A program made the translations under genes and the position numbers. Positions 1 to 8,297 of a stretch of DNA of 64,000 nt are shown piece after piece. Below the pieces are notes generated by a model that did no database searches, was not told where the DNA came from, and saw only the letters and a list, made by a program, of their open reading frames with translations. The stretch's first letter is position 1; each line of letters starts with the position of its first letter. The stretch is taken from NCBI RefSeq assembly GCF_003966265.1, contig NZ_RXNV01000010.1:62001-126000 (forward strand). Direction: 5' to 3'. Source of the stretch: Shewanella atlantica (GTDB taxonomy: Bacteria > Pseudomonadota > Gammaproteobacteria > Enterobacterales > Shewanellaceae).

Positions 1-963
1 ACCGGTGGAGACAACAAGAATAACTTCGGCAGAAACCTGGTACTTCAAAATCTGCTGCAGATTAACCTCTGTGCCGGCGCATTTGTCACAGGCTCTGGCG
101 CAAACCTGCTCGCAGCCAGCCTGATTGCCGGTGCTATCGGTGGCAGTTTCTTCTTTGCCGATTGGATGGTTGTCGCCCTGCCTATCGTCATATGCATGAT
201 CATCGTAGGCTGGCTGTTAGCGACAAAAGTCTTTTTCCCACTCTCTCCGGAGGAACATCTTCCTCAAATTGAAGGCGGTATGGATCGCTTGAAAAAAGAG
301 CTGGATAAGATGGGCACCATCTCTACCAGAGAGATAAAGGCACTCGTTATCTTTATCACCATTCTGGTATTTTGGGCCACGGATAAACACCATGGCATCA
401 GCGCTACAGCTGTCGCCTTTATCGGCGCCATCGTAGCCCTATCCCCGCGTATCGGTGTGGTCAACTGGAATCAGGTCGACGTTCCATGGCATCTACTACT
501 CTTCTCTGCTGGTGCATATACCCTTGGTGCCGGATTTAAACAAACGGATCTGCCTAATCTTGCGGTAAATTTCGGTTTAGAATATTTTGGCCTGGGTGAC
601 AACACGCCATTTTCCGTCTTCTATATAGGTCTTACCGGAGCAATGCTGTTCAGCTCACTCGTCTTTCAATCAAAGACAATGCGAACCATGTTATTCGTTC
701 CCATTGCGATAGGCATAGCGCAAAGATTTGACTACCCCATTATGAGCCTGGCCCTGCCCGTTGCACTGCTTATCGAGCATGTCTATGTACTGCCTTTTAA
801 CAGTAAGCCTGCGTTACTCCTCTACTCCACAGATCAATACAGCCTGAGTGACACATTCAAGTTCGGTATTACCATGCTCACCATCGGCTGGATCGGCAGC
901 GTCGTCTTAGGCGAAACCTGGTTTCATTGGTTAGGTTACACACCCAATGGTGTGTTCTGGTAG
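1..963 (+). CDS. DASS/SLC13-family anion:sodium symporter, 3' part
   Basis: The reading frame is open from the first base of the window (first residues TGGDNKNNFGRN), so the gene starts upstream and only its C-terminal ~320 residues are visible. The protein is strongly hydrophobic with several membrane segments. It resembles the divalent anion:sodium symporter (DASS/SLC13, CitT-like) family, which imports di- and tricarboxylates or sulfate across the inner membrane. Recognisable stretches are ATDKHHGISATAVAFIGA and LLLFSAGAYTLGAGFKQTDL, followed by the C-terminal half-repeat with NSKPALLLYS near residue 210 counted from an internal Met. The substrate cannot be told from this fragment. The IS481-like gene begins 38 bp downstream. 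Family call is fairly sure; substrate is unknown. Confidence 0.8.
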   Translation, partial: TGGDNKNNFGRNLVLQNLLQINLCAGAFVTGSGANLLAASLIAGAIGGSFFFADWMVVALPIVICMIIVGWLLATKVFFPLSPEEHLPQIEGGMDRLKKELDKMGTISTREIKALVIFITILVFWATDKHHGISATAVAFIGAIVALSPRIGVVNWNQVDVPWHLLLFSAGAYTLGAGFKQTDLPNLAVNFGLEYFGLGDNTPFSVFYIGLTGAMLFSSLVFQSKTMRTMLFVPIAIGIAQRFDYPIMSLALPVALLIEHVYVLPFNSKPALLLYSTDQYSLSDTFKFGITMLTIGWIGSVVLGETWFHWLGYTPNGVFW

Positions 964-1000
964 ATGAAGCGGTCAATTTTAAGCTGCAGAGTTAACTGAT

Positions 1001-2014
1001 ATGTATTCAAATCATAATGATATCCGAAGCAAACTGGCGCTATTACAGCTAGCCAAAGAGCTGGGGAGTATCAGTAAAGCCTGCGACATGATGGGTTACA
1101 GCCGAGACAGCTACTACCGCTTTAAGAAGCAGTATGAGAATGCCGGCGAACAGGGCCTGCATAACCTATCGAGAAAGAAGATCACACTCAAGAATCGGGT
1201 CTCACAGGAAGTGGAAGATCAGGTCATAGAGATCGCACTCGATTACCCTAACTATGGCCAAGCCAAGGTAGCAGAGCTGTTAACCGCGAGGGGATGTACC
1301 ATATCCCCCAGCGGGGTGCGAACCATCTGGTTACGGCATAACCTTGAAACTAAGCACAATCGATTTATCGCCTTAAACAGTCGCCTGCGACAGCAAAATG
1401 AGCTTAACTTTAACGCTCAGCATCAGATAGAAAAATCCTGCAAACTTCAACAAGAGGAAGGGGCCCTGGACTGCCAGAGTCCCGGTGATATCTGCGTACA
1501 GGATACATTTAAAGTTGGCAATATTCCGGAGCTGGGCACAGTCTATCAACACACCTGCATGGATGCCTATAGCCAATACACGCATGCGCAGATAACACTG
1601 GAAAAGAGCTCAGCAATATCCTCTGACTTTCTCCGCACGCAGGTACTCCCCTGGTATAAGCAGCAGGGTATTCCCATCAATAGTATTCTAACCGATAGGG
1701 GCGCCGAATTTAGCGGCAAACATAGTCAGCCATTTCAGAGCCTGCTTCAGGAAACCGCGATTAATCATATTCAGAAAAGGGCTTATAATGGGCCTATCGT
1801 TAATGGTCTCGCCGCCAGATTTCATAGCCTGGCTCAAAGTGAGTTCTACGCCCCATTCTTAAAGAATAACAAGGTATCAGACATAGAAGTCTTAAACGAC
1901 AACCTGCAAAAATGGCTTAAGCGCTACAACCATCAATATGCGATTGCCGGAAGGTATACATTAGGGAAAACGGCCATTGAGGTGATAGAGCTCAGCCGTC
2001 ATCTTTACCGATAA
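1001..2014 (+). CDS. IS481-family transposase homologue lacking the catalytic Glu
   Basis: This 337-residue protein has an N-terminal helix-turn-helix (about residues 15-60, SISKACDMMGYSRDSYYRFK), a second HTH-like region ending in SPSGVRTIWLRHNLE, and an rve/DDE integrase core, in the order found in IS481-family transposases. The first Asp (VQDTFKVG) and second Asp (ILTDRGAEF) are in place. At the third position, where family members read NGxxERFHRTL, this protein reads NGLAARFHSLA, so Glu is Ala. Length is close to the family norm and there is no frameshift. I found no terminal inverted repeats in the 37 bp before or the bases after the gene. It is either a dead transposase or one retained as a DNA-binding protein. 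Confidence 0.75.
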   Translation: MYSNHNDIRSKLALLQLAKELGSISKACDMMGYSRDSYYRFKKQYENAGEQGLHNLSRKKITLKNRVSQEVEDQVIEIALDYPNYGQAKVAELLTARGCTISPSGVRTIWLRHNLETKHNRFIALNSRLRQQNELNFNAQHQIEKSCKLQQEEGALDCQSPGDICVQDTFKVGNIPELGTVYQHTCMDAYSQYTHAQITLEKSSAISSDFLRTQVLPWYKQQGIPINSILTDRGAEFSGKHSQPFQSLLQETAINHIQKRAYNGPIVNGLAARFHSLAQSEFYAPFLKNNKVSDIEVLNDNLQKWLKRYNHQYAIAGRYTLGKTAIEVIELSRHLYR

Positions 2015-2143
2015 GCTTCGACTCAAATATATAACGCTAGCTAGATGAAAATAAGTTAAGGCGGCTACTTTTGAAAACGATAAAGCCTTTAGAATTACTT
2101 CCAATCTATTAGTATTCATCCCCTCTAAAAACAAATAAAAAAA

Positions 2144-2205
2144 GATCGTGTGACCTCACCACCAGCTGCAGGGAGGAGGTGAGAATGTCTAAAGATCACA
2201 CGATC
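2144..2205 (+). promoter_or_regulatory. Long imperfect hairpin that could hide a ribosome binding site
   Basis: The arms GATCGTGTGA (2144-2153) and TCACACGATC (2196-2205) are perfectly complementary. Inside them CTCACC (2155-2160) pairs with GGTGAG (2178-2183), leaving a 12-nt bulge on the 3' side. The inner stem covers the end of a perfect Shine-Dalgarno (AGGAGGT, 2174-2180). There is no T-run after it, so it is not an ordinary terminator. It may be an RNA switch or attenuator, or simply the remnant of a mobile repeat. Confidence 0.4.
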
Positions 2206-2223
2206 CATATCCAATACCCATAA
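2185..2223 (+). CDS. Possible 12-residue leader peptide
   Basis: An ATG sits four bases after a consensus Shine-Dalgarno (AGGAGGT) and opens a 12-codon frame encoding MSKDHTIHIQYP before TAA. Codons 4-7 form the right arm of the hairpin at 2144-2205. There is no run of one amino acid as in classical attenuators. The strong ribosome binding site is the only direct evidence for translation. Confidence 0.25.
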   Translation: MSKDHTIHIQYP

Positions 2224-2286
2224 CAAACGTCAGATAGGACTAATCGGGGAAATAACAAAAAGCCAATTCAGATTGCGCCCACAAAA

Positions 2287-2539
2287 AGACACCTGTCAAC
2301 ACGATTACTATTCCGTACCACCAACTTGCTCTGCCGATCATAAACCAATTCAAAAATGTGACAAGCAGCAAGGATCAAGTTAACAGCCTACAAGTAAACG
2401 ATTTTAATTATCATCAAAACTATGGACCTAGCTCACAAAAACCACTCAACTTCCAAGCCACGTTTCAATATCGACACCCAGATACACACCTGTACACAGT
2501 CGTGAGATCTTGATCACACCAAAAACAGACACCTGTCAA
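2287..2539 (+). repeat. Pair of 13-bp direct repeats AGACACCTGTCAA
   Basis: The same 13-mer occurs at 2287-2299 and 2527-2539, exactly 240 bp apart, both in AT-rich surroundings; the second copy abuts the -10 element at 2540. A regulator binding both could loop the DNA, but no regulator is identified. Confidence 0.4.
2503..2518 (+). promoter_or_regulatory. CRP-like binding site of a class II promoter
   Basis: TGAGATCTTGATCACA matches the ideal CRP site TGTGATCTAGATCACA at 14 of 16 positions. Its centre (2510.5) lies 41.5 bp upstream of 2552, the start point expected from the TATAAT at 2540-2545. This is the geometry of a class II CRP-activated promoter. CRP control of DMSO reductase genes is known in Shewanella oneidensis; here it is inferred from sequence only. 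Confidence 0.6.
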
Positions 2540-2545
2540 TATAAT
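2540..2545 (+). promoter_or_regulatory. -10 element of the first DMS-type operon
   Basis: A perfect TATAAT with no good -35 hexamer, as expected for a promoter whose -35 region is replaced by an activator site. The predicted start near 2552 is almost on top of the ATG at 2555, which argues that the decaheme gene starts further in. Confidence 0.5.
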
Positions 2546-2611
2546 TAACCCGAAATGAATACAAAAACATCAATACCGTTTCTTTATGAAACTATGAGTG
2601 TGAGAAAAGCG

Positions 2612-3472
2612 ATGAGAATCTTACAAAAAATCGGACTATTAACCGCGTTTATCGCCGCTACGGCCCTCTATGTGCCAAGTGCACTGGCAAATAAACCTAC
2701 TACTCCTTTAGAGCAGCAACTGGTCAATAAATTCGCGGAGGCTAAATACTCTAAAAAGGGGGCTGACACATGTCTTATGTGCCACAAAAAATCCCAATCC
2801 GTTATGGCAATCTTCAATACGCCACACGGTGATACCAACGAGGGCCCAATGGCCGGTCTTCAATGTGAAGCCTGTCATGGTCCACAAGGAAAGCACAAGG
2901 GTAAGAATGAGCCGATGCTCACCTTCGGTGACGAGCTCTCAGTCGAGGGGCGCAACAGCGTATGTGAATCTTGCCACAGTCAGGAGCACACACCGTTCCA
3001 TGACCAAGCATGCAGTGATTGTCATAACATTCACCAGACTCAGATAGAGGTTAAACAGCCGCAAGCTCAGTGTGCCAGCTGTCACAGTCAGCAAGATTCC
3101 GCTCAATTTAAGCGCTCGACTCACCTCGACAACCTAACCTGTGGCGATTGCCACAATCCACATGAAGAGGTCCCTTTATCTGTCAATGACACCTGTTACA
3201 GCTGTCATGCCGAGAAGCGTGGACCAGCGCTGTGGGAGCACTCGCCAGTCACAGAAGATTGCACCACCTGTCACAACCCACATGGCTCGGTAAACGACAA
3301 CCTGCTTAATAGCCGTGCACCTCAGCTATGTCAGAGCTGTCACTACCAGGCCGGTCACCCGGGTGATGTTCACAACAGCTTAAATGGCTTCACTCAAGGC
3401 CAATCTTGCATGAACTGTCACAGCAAGATACATGGCTCGAACCACCCTTCTGGCCACTTGTTTGAGAAGTAG
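2612..3472 (+). CDS. DmsE/MtrA-type periplasmic decaheme cytochrome c (operon 1)
   Basis: This c-type cytochrome would pass electrons from the quinol dehydrogenase CymA through an outer-membrane porin to the extracellular reductase. Ten CXXCH motifs are present (CLMCH, CEACH, CESCH, CSDCH, CASCH, CGDCH, CYSCH, CTTCH, CQSCH, CMNCH), the number typical of MtrA/DmsE/PioA. I chose the ATG at 2612 because it gives a normal Sec signal peptide (MRILQK, hydrophobic stretch, PSALA cleavage site) and lies downstream of the predicted transcription start. The frame also has ATGs at 2555 and 2594, and none has a strong ribosome binding site. It is the first gene of a six-to-seven-gene operon. The paralogue at 15195 has the same heme layout. 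Confidence 0.9.
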   Translation: MRILQKIGLLTAFIAATALYVPSALANKPTTPLEQQLVNKFAEAKYSKKGADTCLMCHKKSQSVMAIFNTPHGDTNEGPMAGLQCEACHGPQGKHKGKNEPMLTFGDELSVEGRNSVCESCHSQEHTPFHDQACSDCHNIHQTQIEVKQPQAQCASCHSQQDSAQFKRSTHLDNLTCGDCHNPHEEVPLSVNDTCYSCHAEKRGPALWEHSPVTEDCTTCHNPHGSVNDNLLNSRAPQLCQSCHYQAGHPGDVHNSLNGFTQGQSCMNCHSKIHGSNHPSGHLFEK

Positions 3473-3478
3473 GAGTAG

Positions 3479-5179
3479 ATGATGAACGCTAAACTCACTT
3501 TAGTGGCATTGGCTGTCATGTCAGCCAATGCCAGCGCAGCAAATTTCGCTGTCCCCCAAGACATTGAAAAAGACTACGCCTGTAAGCGTTGTGTCGCCAC
3601 CGAACACGCTAACACCGTCGGTGTTATAACCGAACAACGTAGTCACTTAGACACTCAGTACGGCGCTAGCGCCGATATTAAAGGTGCCAACTACAGCATA
3701 AATGCAGTCGAGGCCGGCGCCGATAATGGTCACCTAAGAGCCGCTGCTAACCTCGGTGATTTCGCTCTGGAGCTCGCTTACGTTAACCGCTGGAACCTCG
3801 ACGATAACGATATCGGCACCGAACGTCAGCAGTTATCTGCCGGTGCGAAGTATCAGACTCAGCTTGTCACAGCCTTTGTTAAAGCAAGTAGTGAAGACAA
3901 GCAAGGCCAGCGTATCGGCTCTGTGGTTGACCCTAAGCCGACTAACTATCTAGAGACTATCGATCACACGACTCAGGTGGTGAACGCCGGCCTGCAGCTA
4001 CATGGTGATTTTTGGAGCCTTGGTGTTGCCGCCTTTAATTCTGACTTTACCGACAATATCGGTATCGACGCCGATAACAGCGCTCAACAAACCAGTGTAA
4101 AAGCCGGTCTTAACTACGGAAACACACGCCTAAGTGTTAGCGCAGCCTCAGGCAAGATGATTCAGGACGAGGCTATCGAGCAGGAAAACTCGTTGGTGCC
4201 TATCTCAAACTTCGATGGCGAAGTCGAAATCCTGGACTACAACGCCCGCATCAGCTCGCGCTTTGCAGGTATCAAGGTAGCTGGTTTTTACAGCTACAGT
4301 GACCGCGACAATGTCAGTGGCTCTTATCAATTTTTCGATGCGATTAACACACCAATCGATACCAGCAAAACTCGCTACGGCGTCGATGCCAGCTACCGTT
4401 TAGGCGGCGCTAAGTTCAGTTCAGGCTTCGAGCAAAATGACCGCACCCGCTCCGATAGCGACCGTGAGGAGACCCAAGAGAGTGAGGTCTTTGCCCGTAT
4501 CGACTATCGCTACGATTCACTTAATTCTCACATTAAGTTCACCAGTAGCGAACGCACGGGCTCTGACTACCGTATCGATAAGGACATCTTCCAGAAATAC
4601 TATCTGGCAGACAGGGACCGTCTCAGCACTGAGCTTGGCTTGGGTTACAGCCAAAATAGCTACGGTGCCAACCTTAAAGTCAGCATCGCCACTGATAAGT
4701 ACAGCAATAGCTCAGCACTGAAAGAGTCTGATGAGATGTCGGTCAACGTCGACGGCTTCTACCGCTTCAATGACCAGCTGGTGCTCAACGCCTATGCCGG
4801 TACCCAGACTATCGATAGCCTGGAGCTACACAACCCCACGGTTAGTGATGAGTTTACCTACTTCGGCTTTGGGCTTAATCAGTACCGAATCAATGAAGAT
4901 ATGGCAATAGGCACCTCCTACACCTTCTCATTCTCCGGCAGTGACACCTCGGTCGATAGCACCGAAATGGGTGACTACTACCAGTACCAACATCTTGCAG
5001 AAATCCATATGGATTACCGCATAAATGCGCGTTTCTCAACTCGTTTCGCATACACCTATGAGCGTCACTACGACACGAACTACGCCAACCAATCGATTGA
5101 TGCCATCAACACCATTGAGGACCTCGATCAGAATTACACCGACCATAAGATCGGTGCATTTTTCACAATTAAGCTGTAA
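3479..5179 (+). CDS. MtrB/DmsF-type outer-membrane beta-barrel (operon 1)
   Basis: This 566-residue protein belongs to the MtrB/PioB family, which forms a barrel around a decaheme cytochrome so that electrons can cross the outer membrane. It has a Sec signal peptide (cleavage after ANASA) followed near residue 36 by CKRC, the N-terminal CXXC typical of MtrB proteins. The rest alternates polar and aromatic residues as in beta strands, with many repeated YRF/YDY-type turns. AGGAG lies just upstream of the tandem ATGs at 3479 and 3482, 6 bp after the cytochrome gene. It is about 100 residues shorter than its paralogue at 16164. Confidence 0.88.
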   Translation: MMNAKLTLVALAVMSANASAANFAVPQDIEKDYACKRCVATEHANTVGVITEQRSHLDTQYGASADIKGANYSINAVEAGADNGHLRAAANLGDFALELAYVNRWNLDDNDIGTERQQLSAGAKYQTQLVTAFVKASSEDKQGQRIGSVVDPKPTNYLETIDHTTQVVNAGLQLHGDFWSLGVAAFNSDFTDNIGIDADNSAQQTSVKAGLNYGNTRLSVSAASGKMIQDEAIEQENSLVPISNFDGEVEILDYNARISSRFAGIKVAGFYSYSDRDNVSGSYQFFDAINTPIDTSKTRYGVDASYRLGGAKFSSGFEQNDRTRSDSDREETQESEVFARIDYRYDSLNSHIKFTSSERTGSDYRIDKDIFQKYYLADRDRLSTELGLGYSQNSYGANLKVSIATDKYSNSSALKESDEMSVNVDGFYRFNDQLVLNAYAGTQTIDSLELHNPTVSDEFTYFGFGLNQYRINEDMAIGTSYTFSFSGSDTSVDSTEMGDYYQYQHLAEIHMDYRINARFSTRFAYTYERHYDTNYANQSIDAINTIEDLDQNYTDHKIGAFFTIKL

Positions 5180-5212
5180 GGGCCATAAGGCCATAAACTT
5201 GAGGTAATAATT

Positions 5213-7669
5213 ATGGAACGTCGCACGTTTCTTAAGTTCACTGCAGCTGCAGCTGCAGCTGCAGTAGCAACTGTTACTGGCTGCGAAAGCAGCAGTGCCA
5301 GTGACCCTCTGCCGACCCCAACTGAACCAATACTCCCTCCGGTAGGAGAAGGTATTACATGGGGTTCATGCGCCACTAACTGCTGGCAGGCATGTCCTTT
5401 AAAGGTACACAGTAAGGATGGCGTGATCACGCGCATCGAAACTGAAGGCAAGGCTACGGACGATTGGGATAACTTCGACCACGAGATTCGCCCCTGCCCT
5501 CGTGGCCGCTCTATGCGTCAGAAGGTCTACAACCACGATCGTCTCAAATATCCAATGAAGCGCGTAGGGCGCCGAGGCACAGATGAGTTCGTACGAATCA
5601 GCTGGGAGGAGGCGGTAACCAGTGTTGCCGAAGCGCTACAAAAAACTTACGCAGAATACGGTAAAAACGCTATATTCATGCCTCTTGGTGGCGGTTCTCA
5701 CGATCTTAACACTGGTGTGACTCAATCAAGCGTACGCCTATTGAATATGGCAGGCGGATGCCTCTTCTTCCATAACGATTACTCTGCATCTCAGTATCGT
5801 GAAGGTTCTGCCGGCATGTACGGCTACCTAGCATCTAACACCGGCGATACTGTCGGGTTCTGGAACACAGGCTCTAGCCTACGTAGCTTGGAAGACAGCG
5901 ACCTTATGGTTTGCTTCGGTTACAATCCAATGGAAGCTCGCCTAGGTGGTGCTGGTTCTGGTTATGAATACTTGAATGTTAAGCAGAAAAACAACTTCAA
6001 GACCTACTACATCGACCCAAGATTCACCGATACTGCGGTAACAGCTACTGATGAGTGGGTACCTATCCGCCCCGGTACTGATGCAGCATTGTGTGAGGCA
6101 ATCGCAAACGTACTAATAGAAGATGGATACGCTGATATCCCCTTCCTTGAGGCGTACACCTATGGCCACGATAAGTATGTTGAATACATCACTGGTGTCA
6201 CCGATGGCATTGCTAAGACCCCGGAACGCGCCGAAGGGATCTGTGGCATTCCGGCCGAGAAGATCCGTGAAATAGCAGAAGCGATTGGCACTGCATCGGC
6301 ACCATTTGTCACCCAAGGTTTCGGCCCGCAACGTCAAGGCAACGGTGAGAATAATGCACGCGCAGTGATGATGCTACCGCTACTGGTCGGTAAGATCTCC
6401 GGTGATGGTATGAATCATGGCGGTACACCAGGTAACGGCGGCCTGTCTCATTACGCCATGATGCCAGCAGATACGCTGCAAGATCTCATGAACATGAAAA
6501 TCATGGACGTGACGATTCCTGCTGCATCGCATCTAGATGCCATCGAGTTCGGCACTCAGATGAAGCCAAGCACCCATGACGTTCGCTACTCAGATCCTGA
6601 ACTTATGACAGCCGATAAGCCACTAGATACTAACGTGCGCTTCTTGTGGTTAGCATCTTCTAATATGTTGGCAAACCAGAACGGCGATATTAACCGAGCT
6701 GACCGTCTGCTTAACGACGAGAGCTTAGTCGATTACGTGGTTGTAGTTGAGCAACATATGACGGCATCGGCAAAGTACGCCGATATCATCCTGCCAGAAG
6801 TCAGCTGGCTTGAGATGTACGATGTAATCCAAAGCTACAACAAGATGGATTGTGGTTCTTTGATGTATGCATACGGCATCACACCTTCTGTCGAGCCGAT
6901 GTTTGAATGCAAACCTGCCTATGACATCTGCCATATGATCGCCGATAAACTGGGTATAGGCAGCAAGTTCACCAATGGTGGCATGACCTACTTAGATCAA
7001 GTGCGCAAAGTCTACTCGGAATTTAAGAAGAGTAACCCTTGGATCCAAGGTGACACCTTTGAGGAGTTTGTCAGTTTCGGCCCACAGCGCCAACGAGCTC
7101 CTGAACATGCAAACGTAGGGAAAATTCGCGACTTCATCACCGACCCAGAAGCCAATCCGCTAGGCACGCCCAGCGGCAAGATCGAGATCTACTCACAATA
7201 TTTTGAGAGTAAACAATCCCAAGCCGAAGGTACCGATGAGATCAATCCACTACCAGTGTACTTTGCCTGTGATGAATCATACGAGGATGCTAGCGCTTCT
7301 GAGTATCCACTGCAGTGCATTAACTACCACGGTAAACACAGTGCTCACAGCATTCATGCCAGCACCCCATGGCTCAATGAAGTACTAGAGCATCACCTAT
7401 GGCTAAACCCCGTAGATGCTGGCGCTATTGGCGTTATCAACGGTCAAAAGGTCATTGTTGAAAGCCGCAGAGGCAAGCTTGAAATCACCGTCCGCGTGAC
7501 CCCTCGCATTGTCCCTGGCGTAGTGGCGATGCCTCAGGGTCAATGGCGCCGAATGAAGGGTGATATCGATGTTGGTGGCTGCGCAAATACCTTGACCGAT
7601 AGTAAGCCAAGCCCGGTTGCTAAATCATTCCGTTCTAATACTAACCGAGTCAAAGTCTACTCGGCATAG
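5213..7669 (+). CDS. DmsA-like molybdopterin reductase, TAT lipoprotein (operon 1)
   Basis: This 818-residue catalytic subunit belongs to the DMSO reductase family and carries Mo-bisMGD and one [4Fe-4S] cluster. The N-terminus MERRTFLK is a twin-arginine signal, followed by a poly-Ala core and the lipobox VTGC with Cys24, as in the surface-exposed DmsA of Shewanella. Cys53, Cys57, Cys61 and Cys95 would bind the Fe-S cluster, and Ser191 in NDYS is the expected Mo ligand by comparison with DmsA. The C-terminal molydopterin-dinucleotide domain (HSAHSIHASTPW, LNPVDAGA) is intact. No DmsC-type membrane anchor follows, consistent with electrons arriving through the decaheme/porin pair. DMSO is the default substrate, but the extra lipoprotein downstream leaves room for another. 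Confidence 0.88.
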   Translation: MERRTFLKFTAAAAAAAVATVTGCESSSASDPLPTPTEPILPPVGEGITWGSCATNCWQACPLKVHSKDGVITRIETEGKATDDWDNFDHEIRPCPRGRSMRQKVYNHDRLKYPMKRVGRRGTDEFVRISWEEAVTSVAEALQKTYAEYGKNAIFMPLGGGSHDLNTGVTQSSVRLLNMAGGCLFFHNDYSASQYREGSAGMYGYLASNTGDTVGFWNTGSSLRSLEDSDLMVCFGYNPMEARLGGAGSGYEYLNVKQKNNFKTYYIDPRFTDTAVTATDEWVPIRPGTDAALCEAIANVLIEDGYADIPFLEAYTYGHDKYVEYITGVTDGIAKTPERAEGICGIPAEKIREIAEAIGTASAPFVTQGFGPQRQGNGENNARAVMMLPLLVGKISGDGMNHGGTPGNGGLSHYAMMPADTLQDLMNMKIMDVTIPAASHLDAIEFGTQMKPSTHDVRYSDPELMTADKPLDTNVRFLWLASSNMLANQNGDINRADRLLNDESLVDYVVVVEQHMTASAKYADIILPEVSWLEMYDVIQSYNKMDCGSLMYAYGITPSVEPMFECKPAYDICHMIADKLGIGSKFTNGGMTYLDQVRKVYSEFKKSNPWIQGDTFEEFVSFGPQRQRAPEHANVGKIRDFITDPEANPLGTPSGKIEIYSQYFESKQSQAEGTDEINPLPVYFACDESYEDASASEYPLQCINYHGKHSAHSIHASTPWLNEVLEHHLWLNPVDAGAIGVINGQKVIVESRRGKLEITVRVTPRIVPGVVAMPQGQWRRMKGDIDVGGCANTLTDSKPSPVAKSFRSNTNRVKVYSA
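5241..5264 (+). repeat. Four tandem CTGCAG hexamers in the signal peptide
   Basis: Four perfect copies of CTGCAG encode most of the poly-alanine hydrophobic core of the TAT signal. Gain or loss of one copy would change the core by two residues without a frameshift, so this is a possible site of length variation. Confidence 0.8.
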
Positions 7670-7678
7670 GAGCAAAAT

Positions 7679-8296
7679 ATGCAATTAGGATTCTATGTTG
7701 ATACAGCAATCTGCTCAGGCTGCAAGGCCTGTATGGTTTCCTGTAAAGATAAGAATGACCTGAATGTAGGACGTAACTTTCGCCGCGTATATGAGTATGC
7801 AGGCGGAAGCTGCACCGACAATGGTAATGGAGTGTTCTCCCAATCCGTCTTTGCCTACTACACATCAATTTCGTGTAACCACTGCGATACACCGGCTTGT
7901 ACTAAAGCTTGCCCGACGGGTGCCATGCATAAGCGTATCGAAGACGGCTTGGTGTTAGTGCATGACGACATCTGTATCGGCTGCTCATCTTGCGCTCAGG
8001 CCTGCCCTTATGACGCACCGCAGCTTGATGCAGAGCGAGGCAAGATGACCAAGTGTGACGGCTGTATCGACCGTCTCAATGCAGGTAAGCGACCCATGTG
8101 TGTCGATAGCTGCATCCATCGTGCGCTGGACTTTGGTCCCATCGATGAGTTGCGTGCTAAATACGGTGAAACGGCCGAAATAGCCCCACTACCGGCAGCA
8201 AGCATTACCAAACCAAATCTAATTCTTAGAGTTCATCCAGACGGCCAACCTGTGGGTTCAGGCGCCGGTTCTGTAGTAAATCCAAACGAGGTATAA
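7679..8296 (+). CDS. DmsB-like four-cluster ferredoxin subunit (operon 1)
   Basis: This 205-residue protein is the electron-transfer subunit that links heme to the molybdoenzyme. It has four cysteine groups arranged as in DmsB: CSGCKACMVSC near residue 12, CNHCDTPACTKACP, CIGCSSCAQACP, and CDGC...CVDSC. The last group ends in CI where the family and the paralogue at 20653 have CP. It has no signal peptide of its own, so it is probably exported with the catalytic subunit through TAT. It starts 9 bp after that gene behind AGGAG. Confidence 0.9.
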   Translation: MQLGFYVDTAICSGCKACMVSCKDKNDLNVGRNFRRVYEYAGGSCTDNGNGVFSQSVFAYYTSISCNHCDTPACTKACPTGAMHKRIEDGLVLVHDDICIGCSSCAQACPYDAPQLDAERGKMTKCDGCIDRLNAGKRPMCVDSCIHRALDFGPIDELRAKYGETAEIAPLPAASITKPNLILRVHPDGQPVGSGAGSVVNPNEV

Positions 8297-8297
8297 C

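Larger units (their letters stand above)
2015..2554 (+). promoter_or_regulatory. 540-bp regulatory region upstream of the first DMS-type operon
   Basis: No long gene is supported here. The region holds a long inverted repeat with a short reading frame (2144-2223), two copies of a 13-bp direct repeat 240 bp apart (2287-2299 and 2527-2539), a CRP-like site (2503-2518) and a perfect TATAAT (2540-2545). The last two line up as a class II activated promoter for the operon that follows. Confidence 0.6.

Noticed and set aside
2555..2611. N-terminal extension of the operon 1 decaheme cytochrome
   Set aside because: It lacks a ribosome binding site, would add 19 residues before a normal signal peptide, and starts at the predicted transcription start.
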